This document shows, piece after piece, positions 9,051 through 18,067 of a stretch of DNA of 64,000 nucleotides. The first letter of the stretch is position 1, and each line of letters begins with the position of its first letter. Both the position numbers and the translations under genes were made by a program. This stretch comes from Methylobacterium sp. Leaf117 (GTDB lineage Bacteria > Pseudomonadota > Alphaproteobacteria > Rhizobiales > Beijerinckiaceae): assembly GCF_001422985.1 (NCBI RefSeq), contig NZ_LMNL01000001.1, positions 62,720-126,719 of the forward strand, read 5' to 3'. The notes beneath the pieces were generated by a model. The model was not told where the DNA came from. It did no database searches and saw only the letters and a program-made list of their open reading frames with translations.

Positions 9051-9389
9051 ATGAGCGACCGCGACGACGACGAATCCGGCATCGAGTGGGACGACGGGTT
9101 CGCTGCCGAACTGGTCGGCGCCACGCTGTTCGTCGGCGTCACCTATCTCGACCACGATGGAACCCTGATCCGCCGCCAGCAGGTCTTCGGCCGGGTCGAG
9201 ACGGTGGATGCCGAGGCCGGAATCACGATCCAGCCCTTCGACGGCGCCGCGTCGTTCACGATGGTGCCGATCCTGGAGGCCATCGAGCCGGCCGATCCCG
9301 GTTCGTACCAGCTTTCGCCCGAGGATCCGGTGGTCGAGAACCCGGACTATACGGTGATCTTCAGCCTCACGGCCCCGCTTCGTCACTGA
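9051..9389 (+). CDS. Conserved hypothetical acidic protein
   Basis: A 112-residue, acidic, soluble protein that I do not recognise. It begins with a run of Asp/Glu (SDRDDDESGIEWDDG) and has an alternating hydrophobic pattern (LFVGVTYLDHDG, QQVFGRVETVD, GITIQPFDG), suggesting a small beta-barrel or beta-sheet fold. There is no signal peptide and there are no cysteines. The ATG at 9051 is chosen because an earlier start at 8925 would overlap csaA in another frame. It converges on the DUF167 gene with a gap of 13 bases. Confidence 0.65.
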   Translation: MSDRDDDESGIEWDDGFAAELVGATLFVGVTYLDHDGTLIRRQQVFGRVETVDAEAGITIQPFDGAASFTMVPILEAIEPADPGSYQLSPEDPVVENPDYTVIFSLTAPLRH

Positions 9390-9402
9390 CGGGCGCCCGC
9401 TT

Positions 9403-9732
9403 CTAGCGACGCAGGGGGGTTCCATGCGTCCAGTCGGCCAGCCGGGCGGCGAGGGACGGTCCGTCGCCGGAGAGGACGACGATCTTGAGGCGGGCGGTTT
9501 CGCCGGAGGCGATCCGGATGTCGGATCGACGGAGCTTCAGGGTCTTGGCCAGATACGCGATCAGCGCCGCGTTGGCCGCGCCCTCCACGGGCGGCGCGGC
9601 CACCCGGAGCTGCAGGGCGATCCGCCCCTCCGCATCCGCCACCAGACCGTCCAATCCCTCGCGGCTCGCCCGCGGGGTCAGCCGTACGGCGAGGCGGAGA
9701 CCCTCGGGGATCTGTTGATAGGGCTCGTCCAT
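9403..9732 (-). CDS. DUF167 (YggU) family protein
   Basis: A 109-residue protein with the DUF167 signature: LAVRLTPRASRE near the start, then LRVAAPPVEGAANAAL and the LRRSDIRIASGETARLK segment. The fold is small alpha/beta; no enzymatic role is known for the family. It is a single gene on the minus strand, facing away from the CoA ester lyase gene across a 200-base gap in which I recognise no regulatory site. Confidence 0.87.
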   Translation of the reverse strand: MDEPYQQIPEGLRLAVRLTPRASREGLDGLVADAEGRIALQLRVAAPPVEGAANAALIAYLAKTLKLRRSDIRIASGETARLKIVVLSGDGPSLAARLADWTHGTPLRR

Positions 9733-9932
9733 CCGTCACCGATGCGGGATCGTATCCGGTCTATCCATGTCTCGGTCTCGACTTGTCTCGTCTCGCCCGG
9801 AGCCGGACATCCCTCGGTGATCGCGCGGTGCGCTGCAACAAATTCGGTGGAATGCCACGCTAATCCGGCCGTCCCGGGGTGTCCTGGCCGGCGTGCTGCA
9901 CTAAGCTTCCGGGAAAACCACAGGAAGCCCCG

Positions 9933-10817
9933 ATGTCCGACCTCCGCCTGCGCCGCAGCGTGCTCTATATGCCCGGTTCGAACCAGAGGGCGCTCGATAA
10001 GGCCAAGACCCTGTCCGCCGATTCGCTGATCCTCGACCTGGAGGATGCGGTGGCGCCGGACGCCAAGGATCTGGCGCGCGAGCAGGTCTGCGCGGCGGTG
10101 AAGGGCGGCGGCTACGGCACGCGCGAGATCATCATCCGGGTGAACGCGCCGCAGACGCCCTGGGGCGAAGCCGACCTCAAGGCCGCCATCGAGGCGCGGC
10201 CCGACGCGATCCTGATGCCGAAGGTGTCCTCGCCGGCGGTGCTGGAGAGCATCGCCAATCATCTCGAAGCCCTCGACGCCCATGAGAGCATCGCCGTCTG
10301 GGCGATGATCGAGACCCCGGCGGCGATTCTGAATATCCAGGAGATCGCCAAGGCGCAGCGCGACCGGCGCACCCGGCTGACCTGCTTCGTGCTCGGCACC
10401 AACGATCTGGCCAAGGACACCTGGGCGCAGCTCGTGCCCGGCCGGGTGCCGATGCTGCCCTGGATGATGTTCACCCTGGCGGCCGCCCGCTCCGAGGGGC
10501 TGACCATCCTCGACGGCGTGTGGAACGACATCGAGGACGTGGATGGCTGCCGGGCCGAGTGCCAGCAGGCCCGCGACCTCGGCTTCGACGGCAAGACCTT
10601 GATCCACCCCAACCAGCTCGAGCCGGCCAATACCTGCTTTGCTCCCTCGGACGAGGAGGTCCGCCGCGCCCGGCTGGTGATCGAGGCCTTCGAGAAGGCG
10701 GAGAACGCGAAGCGCGGCGCCATCAAGATCGAGGGCCGCATGTACGAGCGCCAGCATATCAGTATGGCCCGCCGCGCGGTGAACTGGCGCGAGGCGATTG
10801 CCGCCAAGGGCTACTGA
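9933..10817 (+). CDS. HpcH/HpaI aldolase-family CoA ester lyase (CitE / malyl-CoA lyase or thioesterase type)
   Basis: A 294-residue TIM-barrel enzyme of the CitE/malyl-CoA lyase group. It has the phosphate/CoA-binding RRSVLYMPGSN start, the acidic LDLEDAVAPD motif, the MPKVSSP strand, the catalytic-region AMIETPAAILN and LGTNDLAKD. In methylotrophs related proteins cleave malyl-CoA or citramalyl-CoA, or hydrolyse (3S)-malyl-CoA (Mcl2). I cannot separate these by eye, so no symbol is given. The ATG at 9933 is preceded by CAGGAAG. The next gene, an ene-reductase, starts 106 bases later on the same strand. Confidence 0.85.
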   Translation: MSDLRLRRSVLYMPGSNQRALDKAKTLSADSLILDLEDAVAPDAKDLAREQVCAAVKGGGYGTREIIIRVNAPQTPWGEADLKAAIEARPDAILMPKVSSPAVLESIANHLEALDAHESIAVWAMIETPAAILNIQEIAKAQRDRRTRLTCFVLGTNDLAKDTWAQLVPGRVPMLPWMMFTLAAARSEGLTILDGVWNDIEDVDGCRAECQQARDLGFDGKTLIHPNQLEPANTCFAPSDEEVRRARLVIEAFEKAENAKRGAIKIEGRMYERQHISMARRAVNWREAIAAKGY

Positions 10818-10923
10818 CAGCCTCGTGCGGCGGCATGGCGGAACACCCTCGGGCGTCGGTGCTTGTCCCGGCTGAAACCGGGCGCCACCGCGCGCCCGCT
10901 CCATCCAGGACAGAGCCGACCGC

Positions 10924-12030
10924 ATGAGCCCGATCCTCCAACCCTTCACCCTGGGCGATCTGACGCTCAAGAACCGCGTCGTGATGGCGCCGCTGACCCG
11001 CAGCCGGTCCTCGACCGAGGGGGTGCCGCCGGATTTCGCGGTGGATTACTATGCGCAGCGCGCCAATGCCGGCCTCATCATCAGCGAGGCCACCAACATC
11101 TCGCCCCAGGCAGTGGGCTACGCCTACACGCCGGGGATCTGGAGCGACGCGCAGGTCGAAGCCTGGAAGCCCGTCACCGCCGGGGTCCATGCCAATGACG
11201 GCCTGATCTTCCTCCAGCTCTGGCACACCGGCCGGATCTCGCACCCGGACGTCCAGCCGGACGGACAGCTGCCCGTGGCGCCCTCGGCGCTGAAGCCCGA
11301 GGGCACGGCCTTCACGGAATCCGGGATGCAGCCGCACGTCACGCCGCGTGCCCTGGAGACCGACGAGATCCCCGGCATCGTCGAGGATTACCGCCGGGCT
11401 GCCGAGAACGCCAAGCGCGCGGGCTTCGACGGAGTCGAGATCCACTCGGCCAACAATTACCTGCTCGAACAGTTCGTGCGCGATTCCACCAACCACCGCA
11501 CCGACCAGTATGGCGGCTTGATCGAGAACCGCCTGCGCTTCCCGCTCGCCGTGGTGAAGGCGGTGACCGAGGTCTGGGGCGGCGGCCATCGCGTCGGCAT
11601 CCGGCTCTCGCCCGCCACCACGGAGCCCGGCAAGACGCCGCTCGACAGCGACCCGAAGGCGACCTTCGGCGCCTATGTCGAGGCCCTGAACGCGTTCGAC
11701 CTGCTCTACGTGCACACGATCGAGGGGGTGACGCAGCAGACCCGCGACGTGCCGGATTCGGTCGATTTCGGGCAGATCCGCGAGCGCTTCAACGGCGCCT
11801 ATATCGGCAACAACCAGTACACCCTGGAGCTGGCCGAGAAGGATCTGGCGGAGGGCCGGGCCGACCTCTTCAGCTTCGGGCGCCCCTACATCGCCAATCC
11901 GGATCTGGTGCAGCGCCTCGAAACCGGCGCCCCCCTCGCCGAGGCCCCGAAGCCATACTGGTACGGCGGCGGCGCCAACGGTTACTCGGACTGGCCGGGG
12001 ATGAACGGGCCGGTGGCGATCAAGCGCTGA
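10924..12030 (+). CDS. nemA: Old yellow enzyme family ene-reductase (NemA-like)
   Basis: FMN-dependent alkene reductase of 368 residues, which reduces activated C=C bonds (enones, maleimides, nitro compounds) with NAD(P)H. It shows the N-terminal FMN region LKNRVVMAPLTRSRS, the substrate-binding His-Asn pair in EIHSANNYLLEQF, the RTDQYGG segment and the FSFGRPYIANPDL C-terminus. Length fits the family. The biological substrate is unknown. The symbol is by family resemblance. Confidence 0.9.
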   Translation: MSPILQPFTLGDLTLKNRVVMAPLTRSRSSTEGVPPDFAVDYYAQRANAGLIISEATNISPQAVGYAYTPGIWSDAQVEAWKPVTAGVHANDGLIFLQLWHTGRISHPDVQPDGQLPVAPSALKPEGTAFTESGMQPHVTPRALETDEIPGIVEDYRRAAENAKRAGFDGVEIHSANNYLLEQFVRDSTNHRTDQYGGLIENRLRFPLAVVKAVTEVWGGGHRVGIRLSPATTEPGKTPLDSDPKATFGAYVEALNAFDLLYVHTIEGVTQQTRDVPDSVDFGQIRERFNGAYIGNNQYTLELAEKDLAEGRADLFSFGRPYIANPDLVQRLETGAPLAEAPKPYWYGGGANGYSDWPGMNGPVAIKR

Positions 12031-12170
12031 GCCGCCGATTTCTTCTCCCCCGCCGGGAGGGAGCAAGAGTTGGGGCTTCGCTGAGGGACCTTACAGTCTT
12101 GGAAGCTGGCGGAGTCACCTGTCTCGTGACCCTTCCCACGCGGGCAGGTGATCGCAAATGGAACCTCAGG

Positions 12171-12282
12171 GTCATTCCGGGGCGCCGCAGGCGAGCCCGG
12201 AATCCAGAGCCGCTGACGGTGCAACGTCTTGCGCCACCTGCGTTTCTGGGTCCCGGGCTCCGCTGCGCGGCCCCGGGATGAC
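12171..12282. repeat. Long inverted repeat, REP-like intergenic element
   Basis: Two 38-base arms, 12171-12208 and 12245-12282, are near-perfect reverse complements around a 36-base centre. Each arm starts GTCATYCCGGGG, contains GAGCCCGG and ends in CCAGA when read outward to inward. I recall similar GTCATCCCGGGG...CCAGA elements being scattered in Methylobacterium intergenic regions. The element lies in the 367-base gap between the ene-reductase and fdh4B stops, where it may act as a bidirectional terminator or mRNA-stabilising hairpin. Confidence 0.85.
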
Positions 12283-12397
12283 TCGGTGGTAAAATTGATC
12301 TTTCGGCACGCACCTCAGCGAATGTCATTTCCTTCCATACCGGGAAAGGATCGACATCGCGGCGTTGGCCGGAACTTCCCAGCTCGGAACGAGATGC

Positions 12398-12703
12398 CTA
12401 ACCGTGCAGGTGGGCCAGCACAGCGTCGCCGGCCGCGTTGAGCGCGTAGCGTGTGCGCTGGGTCCTGGCGTTTCGCTCGGTCAGTGTCAGCAGGCCCGCA
12501 TCGCTCGCCAGGGTCTCGACCGCCCGCAGCACCAGGGCGTGCTCGATGCCGAACACCCGGGCGAAGCTGCGGCTGTCGTCGGCGAGCCGGAGGTGGAGGC
12601 CGGCGAGGATGCCCGCCTCCAGGGTCGTGAGCCCGGGCTGAAGCGCGGCCACCGAGTCGGTCGCCGCCAGGAAGGTCTCGGCGTCCGCGGGCGGTTCACT
12701 CAT
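12398..12703 (-). CDS. fdh4B: Fdh4B-like small protein, formate dehydrogenase partner
   Basis: A 101-residue protein whose start overlaps the fdh4A stop by four bases (ATGA), so the two are translationally coupled. In Methylobacterium extorquens, fdh4A is likewise followed by a short gene, fdh4B. The sequence after about residue 25 reads like a winged helix: helices around GILAGLHLRL and VLRAVETLASDAG, then a basic wing (TERNARTQRTRYALN) and a final helix. No cysteine is present. The function in the enzyme is not known to me. Confidence 0.7.
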   Translation of the reverse strand: MSEPPADAETFLAATDSVAALQPGLTTLEAGILAGLHLRLADDSRSFARVFGIEHALVLRAVETLASDAGLLTLTERNARTQRTRYALNAAGDAVLAHLHG

Positions 12704-14997
12704 GCGGCCATCGGGGCGCGCAGGCGCACAAGGACCGACTTCGAGGTCGGCGTGTCGCTCTCCGCGCCGAAGGTCGAGAGCGGAACGAGCACGTTGAGTT
12801 CCGGATAGTACCCGGCCAGCGAGCCGCGCGGCATGTCGAAGGGCACGAGGCGGAAGTTCTCGGCCACACGGGTGACGCCGTCCGCATGGGTGCCGACGAT
12901 GTCGACCCGGTCGCCGGTCAGAGCGCGGATCTCGGCGAGGTCGTCCGGATGGGCGAAGACCACCCGGCGCTCGCCGTAGACGCCGCGATAGCGGTCGTCG
13001 AGGCCGTAGATCGTGGTGTTGTACTGATCGTGGCTGCGGAAGGTCTGAAGCACGAAGGTGCCCGGATCGCGCTTCGCCTGCTGATGCTCCGTGCTCTCCG
13101 GCAGCGGATGGGCGGCGAAGTTGGCCCGGCCGGTCGGCGTCTCGAAGTTCCGCTCGGCCGCCAGATTGCGCAGCATGAAGCCGCGCGGGCGCCGGACGCG
13201 CAGGTTGTAGCCGGTGAAGCCCGGGATCGTGCGCTCGATCAGGGTGCGGATGCCGTCGTAATCGTCGGCCAGAGCCGCCCAGTCGACCCGCTCCGATCCG
13301 ACCGTCGCCGCCGCCATGCCGGCGATGATGCCGATCTCCGAGCGCAGTTCGTGCGAGGCCGGCTTGTTGATGCCACCCGAGCCGTGGACCATGCTCATCG
13401 AATCCTCGACCGTGACGATCTGGGTCCTGCCCTTCGAGTTGCGGTCGATCTCGGTGCGGCCGAGGCAGGGCAGCAGGTAGGCGACGCGGCCCGGCACGAG
13501 GTGGGAGTGATTGAGCTTCGTGGCGATGTGGACGGTGAGGTCGCACGAGGCCAGGGCCTTGGCCACCAGGGTGGTGTCCGGCGTCGCCCGGGCGAAATTG
13601 CCACCGAGACCGATGAAGGCCTTCGACGAGCCGTCGAGCATCGCCCCGATGGCGGCGAGCACGTTGTGGCCGTGCTTGCGCGGCGCCGCGAAGCCGAACT
13701 CCTGCTCAAGGGCGTCGAGGAGGCTCGCGGGTGGCTTCTCGTTGATGCCCACCGTGCGGTCGCCCTGCACGTTGGAATGGCCGCGCACGGGGCACAGGCC
13801 GGTGCCGGGGCGCCCGACATGGCCGCGCAGCAGCATGACGTTCGCGAGTTCGCGGACGGTGGCCACCGAGTGCCGGTGCTGGGTCACGCCCATCGCCCAG
13901 GTGCAGATCACCTTGTCGGCGGCGAGGTAGACCCCGGCCGCCACCTCGATATCGGCACGGGACAGACCGGACTGATCCTCGATCGCGTCCCAGGTGGTGG
14001 CATCGACGACGGCCCGGTAGGCCTCGTAATCGGCGGTGTGGTTGCGCAGGAAGCTGCGATCGAGCAGCGACGGCTTGCCCGCGGCGAGCGCCGCGTCATC
14101 GGCCGCGAGCACGGCTTTCGCGATGCCCCGGAAGGCCGCCATGTCGCCGCCGAGGCGTGGTTGGTAATAGTGGCTCGCCACGGGCGCGCTCGCGCCGCGC
14201 AGCATCTCCACGGTGTTCTGCGGATCGGCGAAGCGCTCCAGGCCGCGCTCGCGCACGGGGTTGAACACCACCACCTTGGCGCCGCGCTGGGCGGCACGCC
14301 GCAGATCGCCGAGCATGCGGGGATGGTTGGTGCCGGGATTCTGACCGACGACGAAGATCGCATCGGCCTTCTCGAAATCCTCGAGCAGGACGGTGCCCTT
14401 GCCGACGCCGATCGCCGCCTGCAGGGCGATGCCGCTGGCCTCGTGGCACATGTTGGAGCAGTCGGGGAAGTTGTTGGTGCCGAAATGGCGCGCGAAGAGC
14501 TGATACAGGTAGGCGGCCTCGTTGGAGGCGCGGCCGGAGGTGTAGAACTCGGCCTGATCCGGCGACGCGAGGCCGCGCAGAGTGGCGCCGATCTCGGCGA
14601 AAGCGGCATCCCAGGTGGTGACGACGTAGCGGTCGGCAGCCGCGTCGTAGCGCATCGGATGCGTCAGGCGGCCCTCGCCCTCCAGGGCATAGTCGGTCCA
14701 GCCGCGCAGCTCGGTCACGGTGTGCTTGGCGAAGAACTTCGGCGGGGTGCGCTTGTCGGTGGCCTCCCACGAGACCGCCTTCACGCCGTTCTCGCAGAAC
14801 TCGAAGGAGGAGCCGTGCTCCGGATCGCCCCAGGCGCAGCCCGGGCAGTCGAAGCCGTCCGGCTGGTTGGCCTTGAGCATCGCCCGCGCACCCGAGAGCG
14901 GCGCCCGGCTCCCCAGGAGATGCTTGCCGCAGCTTTTCAACGCGCCCCATCCGCCGGCGGCGGAGGAACGCTTGGGGGACGCGACCGGATGATCCAT
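12700..14997 (-). CDS. fdh4A: FdhF/YdeP-family molybdopterin oxidoreductase, probable formate dehydrogenase Fdh4A
   Basis: A 765-residue molybdopterin enzyme with no twin-arginine signal, so probably cytoplasmic. N-terminal cysteines at 51, 54 and 68 (CPGC then FEFCENG) suggest an Fe-S site. NMCHEASG, the VVGQNPGTNHPRML motif, GGINKPASHE and the C-terminal SHDQYNTTIYG motif fit the FdhF/YdeP branch. In M. extorquens the homologous Fdh4A is needed for formate oxidation during methylotrophic growth; in enterobacteria YdeP is tied to acid resistance. I chose ATG 14997 because it follows an AGGA ribosome site; an upstream ATG at 15066 would add 23 residues. It depends on molybdenum cofactor. Confidence 0.82.
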   Translation of the reverse strand: MDHPVASPKRSSAAGGWGALKSCGKHLLGSRAPLSGARAMLKANQPDGFDCPGCAWGDPEHGSSFEFCENGVKAVSWEATDKRTPPKFFAKHTVTELRGWTDYALEGEGRLTHPMRYDAAADRYVVTTWDAAFAEIGATLRGLASPDQAEFYTSGRASNEAAYLYQLFARHFGTNNFPDCSNMCHEASGIALQAAIGVGKGTVLLEDFEKADAIFVVGQNPGTNHPRMLGDLRRAAQRGAKVVVFNPVRERGLERFADPQNTVEMLRGASAPVASHYYQPRLGGDMAAFRGIAKAVLAADDAALAAGKPSLLDRSFLRNHTADYEAYRAVVDATTWDAIEDQSGLSRADIEVAAGVYLAADKVICTWAMGVTQHRHSVATVRELANVMLLRGHVGRPGTGLCPVRGHSNVQGDRTVGINEKPPASLLDALEQEFGFAAPRKHGHNVLAAIGAMLDGSSKAFIGLGGNFARATPDTTLVAKALASCDLTVHIATKLNHSHLVPGRVAYLLPCLGRTEIDRNSKGRTQIVTVEDSMSMVHGSGGINKPASHELRSEIGIIAGMAAATVGSERVDWAALADDYDGIRTLIERTIPGFTGYNLRVRRPRGFMLRNLAAERNFETPTGRANFAAHPLPESTEHQQAKRDPGTFVLQTFRSHDQYNTTIYGLDDRYRGVYGERRVVFAHPDDLAEIRALTGDRVDIVGTHADGVTRVAENFRLVPFDMPRGSLAGYYPELNVLVPLSTFGAESDTPTSKSVLVRLRAPMAA

Positions 14998-15338
14998 CGA
15001 GGGTCCTGGCTGAGACACGGGTGCTATCGAAGAGACGAGAACGCTACTCCCGATATCGCAGTGCACCGGAAGGGCTCAACGATGCAAAAACGCAGGCCAG
15101 TCCTGCGCTTAGGGGTGCCATGCGTTTCGTGCAGGGCGGCTTTCCGAGAGGTTAAACTCATTCGAAACCGCAACGCCGTTCCGGCTATGCAGGACGCATG
15201 GGTCTCGGGCATGGAGAGCGGGCCGGAATAACGAGCAAATCTGGCGGGCACGGTTTTTGAGCAAAATCCGCGCAACGAGGCCGTGGTCTCCGGGACACCC
15301 GACATGCCGATGAGATCGCAGCTGCGAAAGCCGACATC
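14998..15338. other. Divergent intergenic region upstream of fdh4A
   Basis: This 341-base stretch separates fdh4A (minus) from a small membrane protein gene (plus) and should hold both promoters. I see a small hairpin (CGCAGG at 15091-15096, CCTGCG at 15102-15107) and a short palindrome CGATATCG near 15055. I recognise no known riboswitch, operator or gene here. Confidence 0.5.
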
Positions 15339-15626
15339 ATGAGGACGCCCGTTCGGGTCTTTGCCGCCCTGGCCACCGCCATCGCCGTCGGGGTGGCGGT
15401 GATGGCGCATGATCGCCAGATCGGGGCCGAGTGGGCCGTCTCCCGCGAGCAGATCGCCGATGCCCAGGCCTACGGCAAGCCGGGCGTCGAGATCGCGCCG
15501 GGGCGGATGGTGACCGAGCCGCTGCCGAGCGAGGCGGCGGGACGCCTGCCGTTGAAGTGGATCCTGCTCGGCCTCGCGGCCGGAGGGGCGGTTCTGGCCG
15601 GCACGGGGCGACGTCGGCCGCGCTGA
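15339..15626 (+). CDS. Small hypothetical membrane or exported protein
   Basis: A 95-residue protein that I do not recognise. It has an N-terminal hydrophobic helix (residues 7-22, signal anchor or signal peptide), a polar middle of about 45 residues, and a second hydrophobic segment (WILLGLAAGGAVLAG) followed by a basic RRRPR tail, as in a small two-helix membrane protein. The ATG at 15339 has no strong ribosome site. It stands alone between fdh4A and pyrD. Confidence 0.6.
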   Translation: MRTPVRVFAALATAIAVGVAVMAHDRQIGAEWAVSREQIADAQAYGKPGVEIAPGRMVTEPLPSEAAGRLPLKWILLGLAAGGAVLAGTGRRRPR

Positions 15627-15676
15627 GCGGTCTGAATGGGTGGCGCCCCGCGATCGGTGCCGGGCCGACGCAGGTG

Positions 15677-16756
15677 TCAGCCCGCCATGGTCGCGAGGCT
15701 GGAGGCGTCGCGGCCGACGACGGAGGCGAGGCTCGTCGCGTGGTCGGCCTTGAGATGGGCGACGAGGCCGCGCTTGATCTCGGGGATGAGCCCCGGCCCG
15801 GCATAGACGAGGCTCGAATAGAGTTGCACCAGGCTGGCGCCCGCCCGGATCTTGGTCCAGGCGGTCTCGGCGGAGTCGATGCCGCCGACGCCGATCAGGG
15901 GCAGGCTCGCGCCGACCCGCAGGTAGGTCTCGGCCAGAAGGCGGGTCGACGCGGCGAAAAGCGGCCGGCCCGACAAACCGCCCGTCTCCCGGGCGAGGGC
16001 GGTGTCCCGCAGGCTCTCGGGGCGAGCGATCGTGGTGTTCGATACCACCAGGCCCGATACGCCGCGCCGCTGCGCCGTGGCGGTCATGGCGTCGAGGCTC
16101 GCCAGCGTGATGTCGGGGGCGATCTTGAGCAGGATGGCGGTGGCCGGATGGACGGCGTCGCGGGCATCGACGACCCGGGCCAGAAGCTCGTCCAGGAAGG
16201 CCTCGCCCTGAAGATCGCGCAGGCCCGGCGTGTTCGGCGACGAGACGTTGACGGTGACGAAGTCGACCAGCGGCGCCAGGGCGCGGGTGCAGGTCACGTA
16301 ATCGGCGAGGCGGTTGGTCGAGTCCTTGTTGGCGCCGATGTTGACGCCGATGCGGCCGGGCCGTCCCTGGCGGGCGGCGAGGCGCGCGCGCACCACGTCG
16401 AGCCCCTCGCTGTTCAGGCCGTAGCGGTTGATGACCGCGCCGTCCCGCGTCAGCCGGAAGACGCGCGGGCGGGGATTGCCCGGCTGCGCCTTCGGAACGA
16501 CGCCGCCGACCTCGACGAACCCGAAGCCGAGACCGAGCAGCGCATCCGGCACCTCGGCCCCCTTGTCGAACCCCGCCGCGAGACCGACTGGATTCGGAAA
16601 ACGTCGGCCCAGAACCTCGATTTCGAGGCGCGGATCGTCGGCCCTCGGGTCGAGAACCGGCAGGGCGGACAGGCCACGCAATGTGAGATTGTGCGCGGTC
16701 TCGGCGTCGAGCCGGTGCAGGAGTGGTTTCGCCAGCGGAAACAGCGCGCCAATCAT
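15677..16756 (-). CDS. pyrD: Dihydroorotate dehydrogenase (quinone), class 2
   Basis: Oxidises dihydroorotate to orotate in pyrimidine synthesis, passing electrons to quinone at the inner membrane. The 359-residue length and the N-terminal helix-rich part ([16 protein letters not shown]) mark the membrane-associated class 2. FMN and active-site motifs are visible: [26 protein letters not shown], and [13 protein letters not shown] with the catalytic serine; [10 protein letters not shown] binds FMN phosphate. Its ATG overlaps the stop of the upstream DUF952 gene by four bases. Confidence 0.96.
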   Translation of the reverse strand: MIGALFPLAKPLLHRLDAETAHNLTLRGLSALPVLDPRADDPRLEIEVLGRRFPNPVGLAAGFDKGAEVPDALLGLGFGFVEVGGVVPKAQPGNPRPRVFRLTRDGAVINRYGLNSEGLDVVRARLAARQGRPGRIGVNIGANKDSTNRLADYVTCTRALAPLVDFVTVNVSSPNTPGLRDLQGEAFLDELLARVVDARDAVHPATAILLKIAPDITLASLDAMTATAQRRGVSGLVVSNTTIARPESLRDTALARETGGLSGRPLFAASTRLLAETYLRVGASLPLIGVGGIDSAETAWTKIRAGASLVQLYSSLVYAGPGLIPEIKRGLVAHLKADHATSLASVVGRDASSLATMAG

Positions 16757-17127
16757 GCCCGTGCGCCCGAATTCACCGCCTGGGAACTCAGATCGCCCGG
16801 GAAGACGTGCCGGCCATCGGCACTGAGCGGCAGGTCGACCACGAAGCGGACCGCGCCGAGATCGAGGGGTCCGTACAGATGCGGGAACAAGTCGCCCCCT
16901 CGCGAAGGTTCGTATCGCAGGGCGTCGCCCAGGGCTTCGGCGTCGACGGCCACGAGCAGGAGGTCGTCGACGCCGGCGAAGTGGCGCGCGGCGGTCTCGA
17001 TCACCTGAGCGGCAGTGGAAAAATGGATGTAGCCATCGGCCAGGTCGATCGGAGCCCCCTCGAAGCGGCCCGCCGCTTCGGCCCGGCGCCAGAGATCCCG
17101 TGGAGAGAGCTTGTAGACGATCGACAT
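16753..17127 (-). CDS. DUF952 family protein
   Basis: A 124-residue protein of the DUF952 family, recognisable by the [16 protein letters not shown] start, the [12 protein letters not shown] motif and the [10 protein letters not shown] motif near the end. The family is small and soluble, with no established enzymatic role. Its TGA overlaps the pyrD ATG, so the two genes form one operon; this pairing is common in alphaproteobacteria in my knowledge. Confidence 0.88.
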   Translation of the reverse strand: MSIVYKLSPRDLWRRAEAAGRFEGAPIDLADGYIHFSTAAQVIETAARHFAGVDDLLLVAVDAEALGDALRYEPSRGGDLFPHLYGPLDLGAVRFVVDLPLSADGRHVFPGDLSSQAVNSGARA

Positions 17128-17252
17128 GCCCGCTCCCTAACGGGTTTCCGGGAGGCGATCAAACCACGTTCCGGGCCGCGAAACCGCAACCTCACCGACC
17201 AAGTTAACCGGATGGGTTGTCAGGGTTATCGGGCGCGGACATCCGGCCGCAT

Positions 17253-17281
17253 TTGCATTGCTCACGAGATTGCTATCTAAA
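17253..17281 (+). promoter_or_regulatory. Possible promoter of the XRE/S24 regulator
   Basis: In an AT-richer stretch upstream of the regulator, TTGCAT at 17253-17258 and TCTAAA at 17276-17281 are spaced 17 bases apart, like weak -35 and -10 elements. A short palindrome CCTATCACTAGG lies at about 17300-17311 and could be an autoregulatory site. These are visual matches only. Confidence 0.25.
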
Positions 17282-17346
17282 CGAATTAGTTCTACTTTCC
17301 TATCACTAGGCTGGACGTCTTAGCCGTAGCACGCGTTGAGCTTTCG

Positions 17347-17979
17347 ATGCTGTCTCATGAACAGATCTGGACCGCGATCGACCGCTTGGCGGAACGTCAC
17401 GGATTCTCCGCATCTGGTCTGGCGCGGCGGGCCGGCCTCGACGCAACGAGCTTCAACCGGTCGAAGCGCATCGGACCCGACGGGCGAAAGCGCTGGCCCT
17501 CCACCGAATCGGTCTCGAAGGTCCTGTCCGCCACCGGCGCCAGCCTCGATGAATTCCTGAGGCTGATCGAGGTGCGGGAGGGGCCGGCGCGCACCATGAT
17601 CCCCCTCGTGGGCATGACGCAGGCGGGGGCGGGGCGTCTGTTCACCGACGAGGGCATGCCGACCGGCGGTCCCGGCTGGGAGGAGATCGAGTTTCCCGAC
17701 CTCGGCGACGACCGCGCCTTCGCCCTGGAGGTGCAGGGCGACTCGATGGCGCCGCTCTACCGCGACGGCGACGTGCTCATCGTGTCACCCACCGCCGGCG
17801 TGCGCAAGGGCGACCGCGTCGTGGTGCGCCTCGCCGCCGGCGAGGTCCTGGCCAAGGAGCTGAAGCGCAAGACGGCGCGGACCATCGAGCTGGCCTCCCT
17901 CAATCCCGATCATGAGGACCGGGTGGTGAATGTGAGCGATATCGCCTGGATCGGCCGGGTGATGTGGGTGCGGCAGTAG
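17347..17979 (+). CDS. XRE-type helix-turn-helix regulator with S24 (LexA/CI-like) peptidase domain
   Basis: A 210-residue phage-repressor-like regulator. Residues 5-70 form an HTH domain (FSASGLARRAGLDATSFNR). Residues 84-210 form an S24 serine peptidase-like domain with Ser133 in QGDSMAPLYRDGD and Lys170 in EVLAKELKRK, the Ser-Lys dyad used for self-cleavage in LexA and CI. An Ala-Gly pair at 93-96 (QAGAG) could be a cleavage site. It may respond to DNA damage or another stress, or use the dyad only structurally. The histidine kinase gene begins 88 bases downstream. No phage genes are nearby. Confidence 0.87.
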   Translation: MLSHEQIWTAIDRLAERHGFSASGLARRAGLDATSFNRSKRIGPDGRKRWPSTESVSKVLSATGASLDEFLRLIEVREGPARTMIPLVGMTQAGAGRLFTDEGMPTGGPGWEEIEFPDLGDDRAFALEVQGDSMAPLYRDGDVLIVSPTAGVRKGDRVVVRLAAGEVLAKELKRKTARTIELASLNPDHEDRVVNVSDIAWIGRVMWVRQ

Positions 17980-18067
17980 CCCGACCACCCGCGGCTTTGC
18001 CGCCCCTGCCGTTACGGCTATGCCTGTCGGCCACAGGGGCCGCGTGCCTCGCAGCGGCGGACAGGCC

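Noticed and set aside
12886..15231. 781-codon open frame on the plus strand opposite fdh4A
   Set aside because: Antisense shadow of the clearly conserved molybdopterin enzyme; composition is non-protein-like.
17347..17979. Prophage remnant suggested by the CI-like regulator
   Set aside because: No other phage-like genes, repeats or integrase nearby; neighbours are ordinary chromosomal genes.
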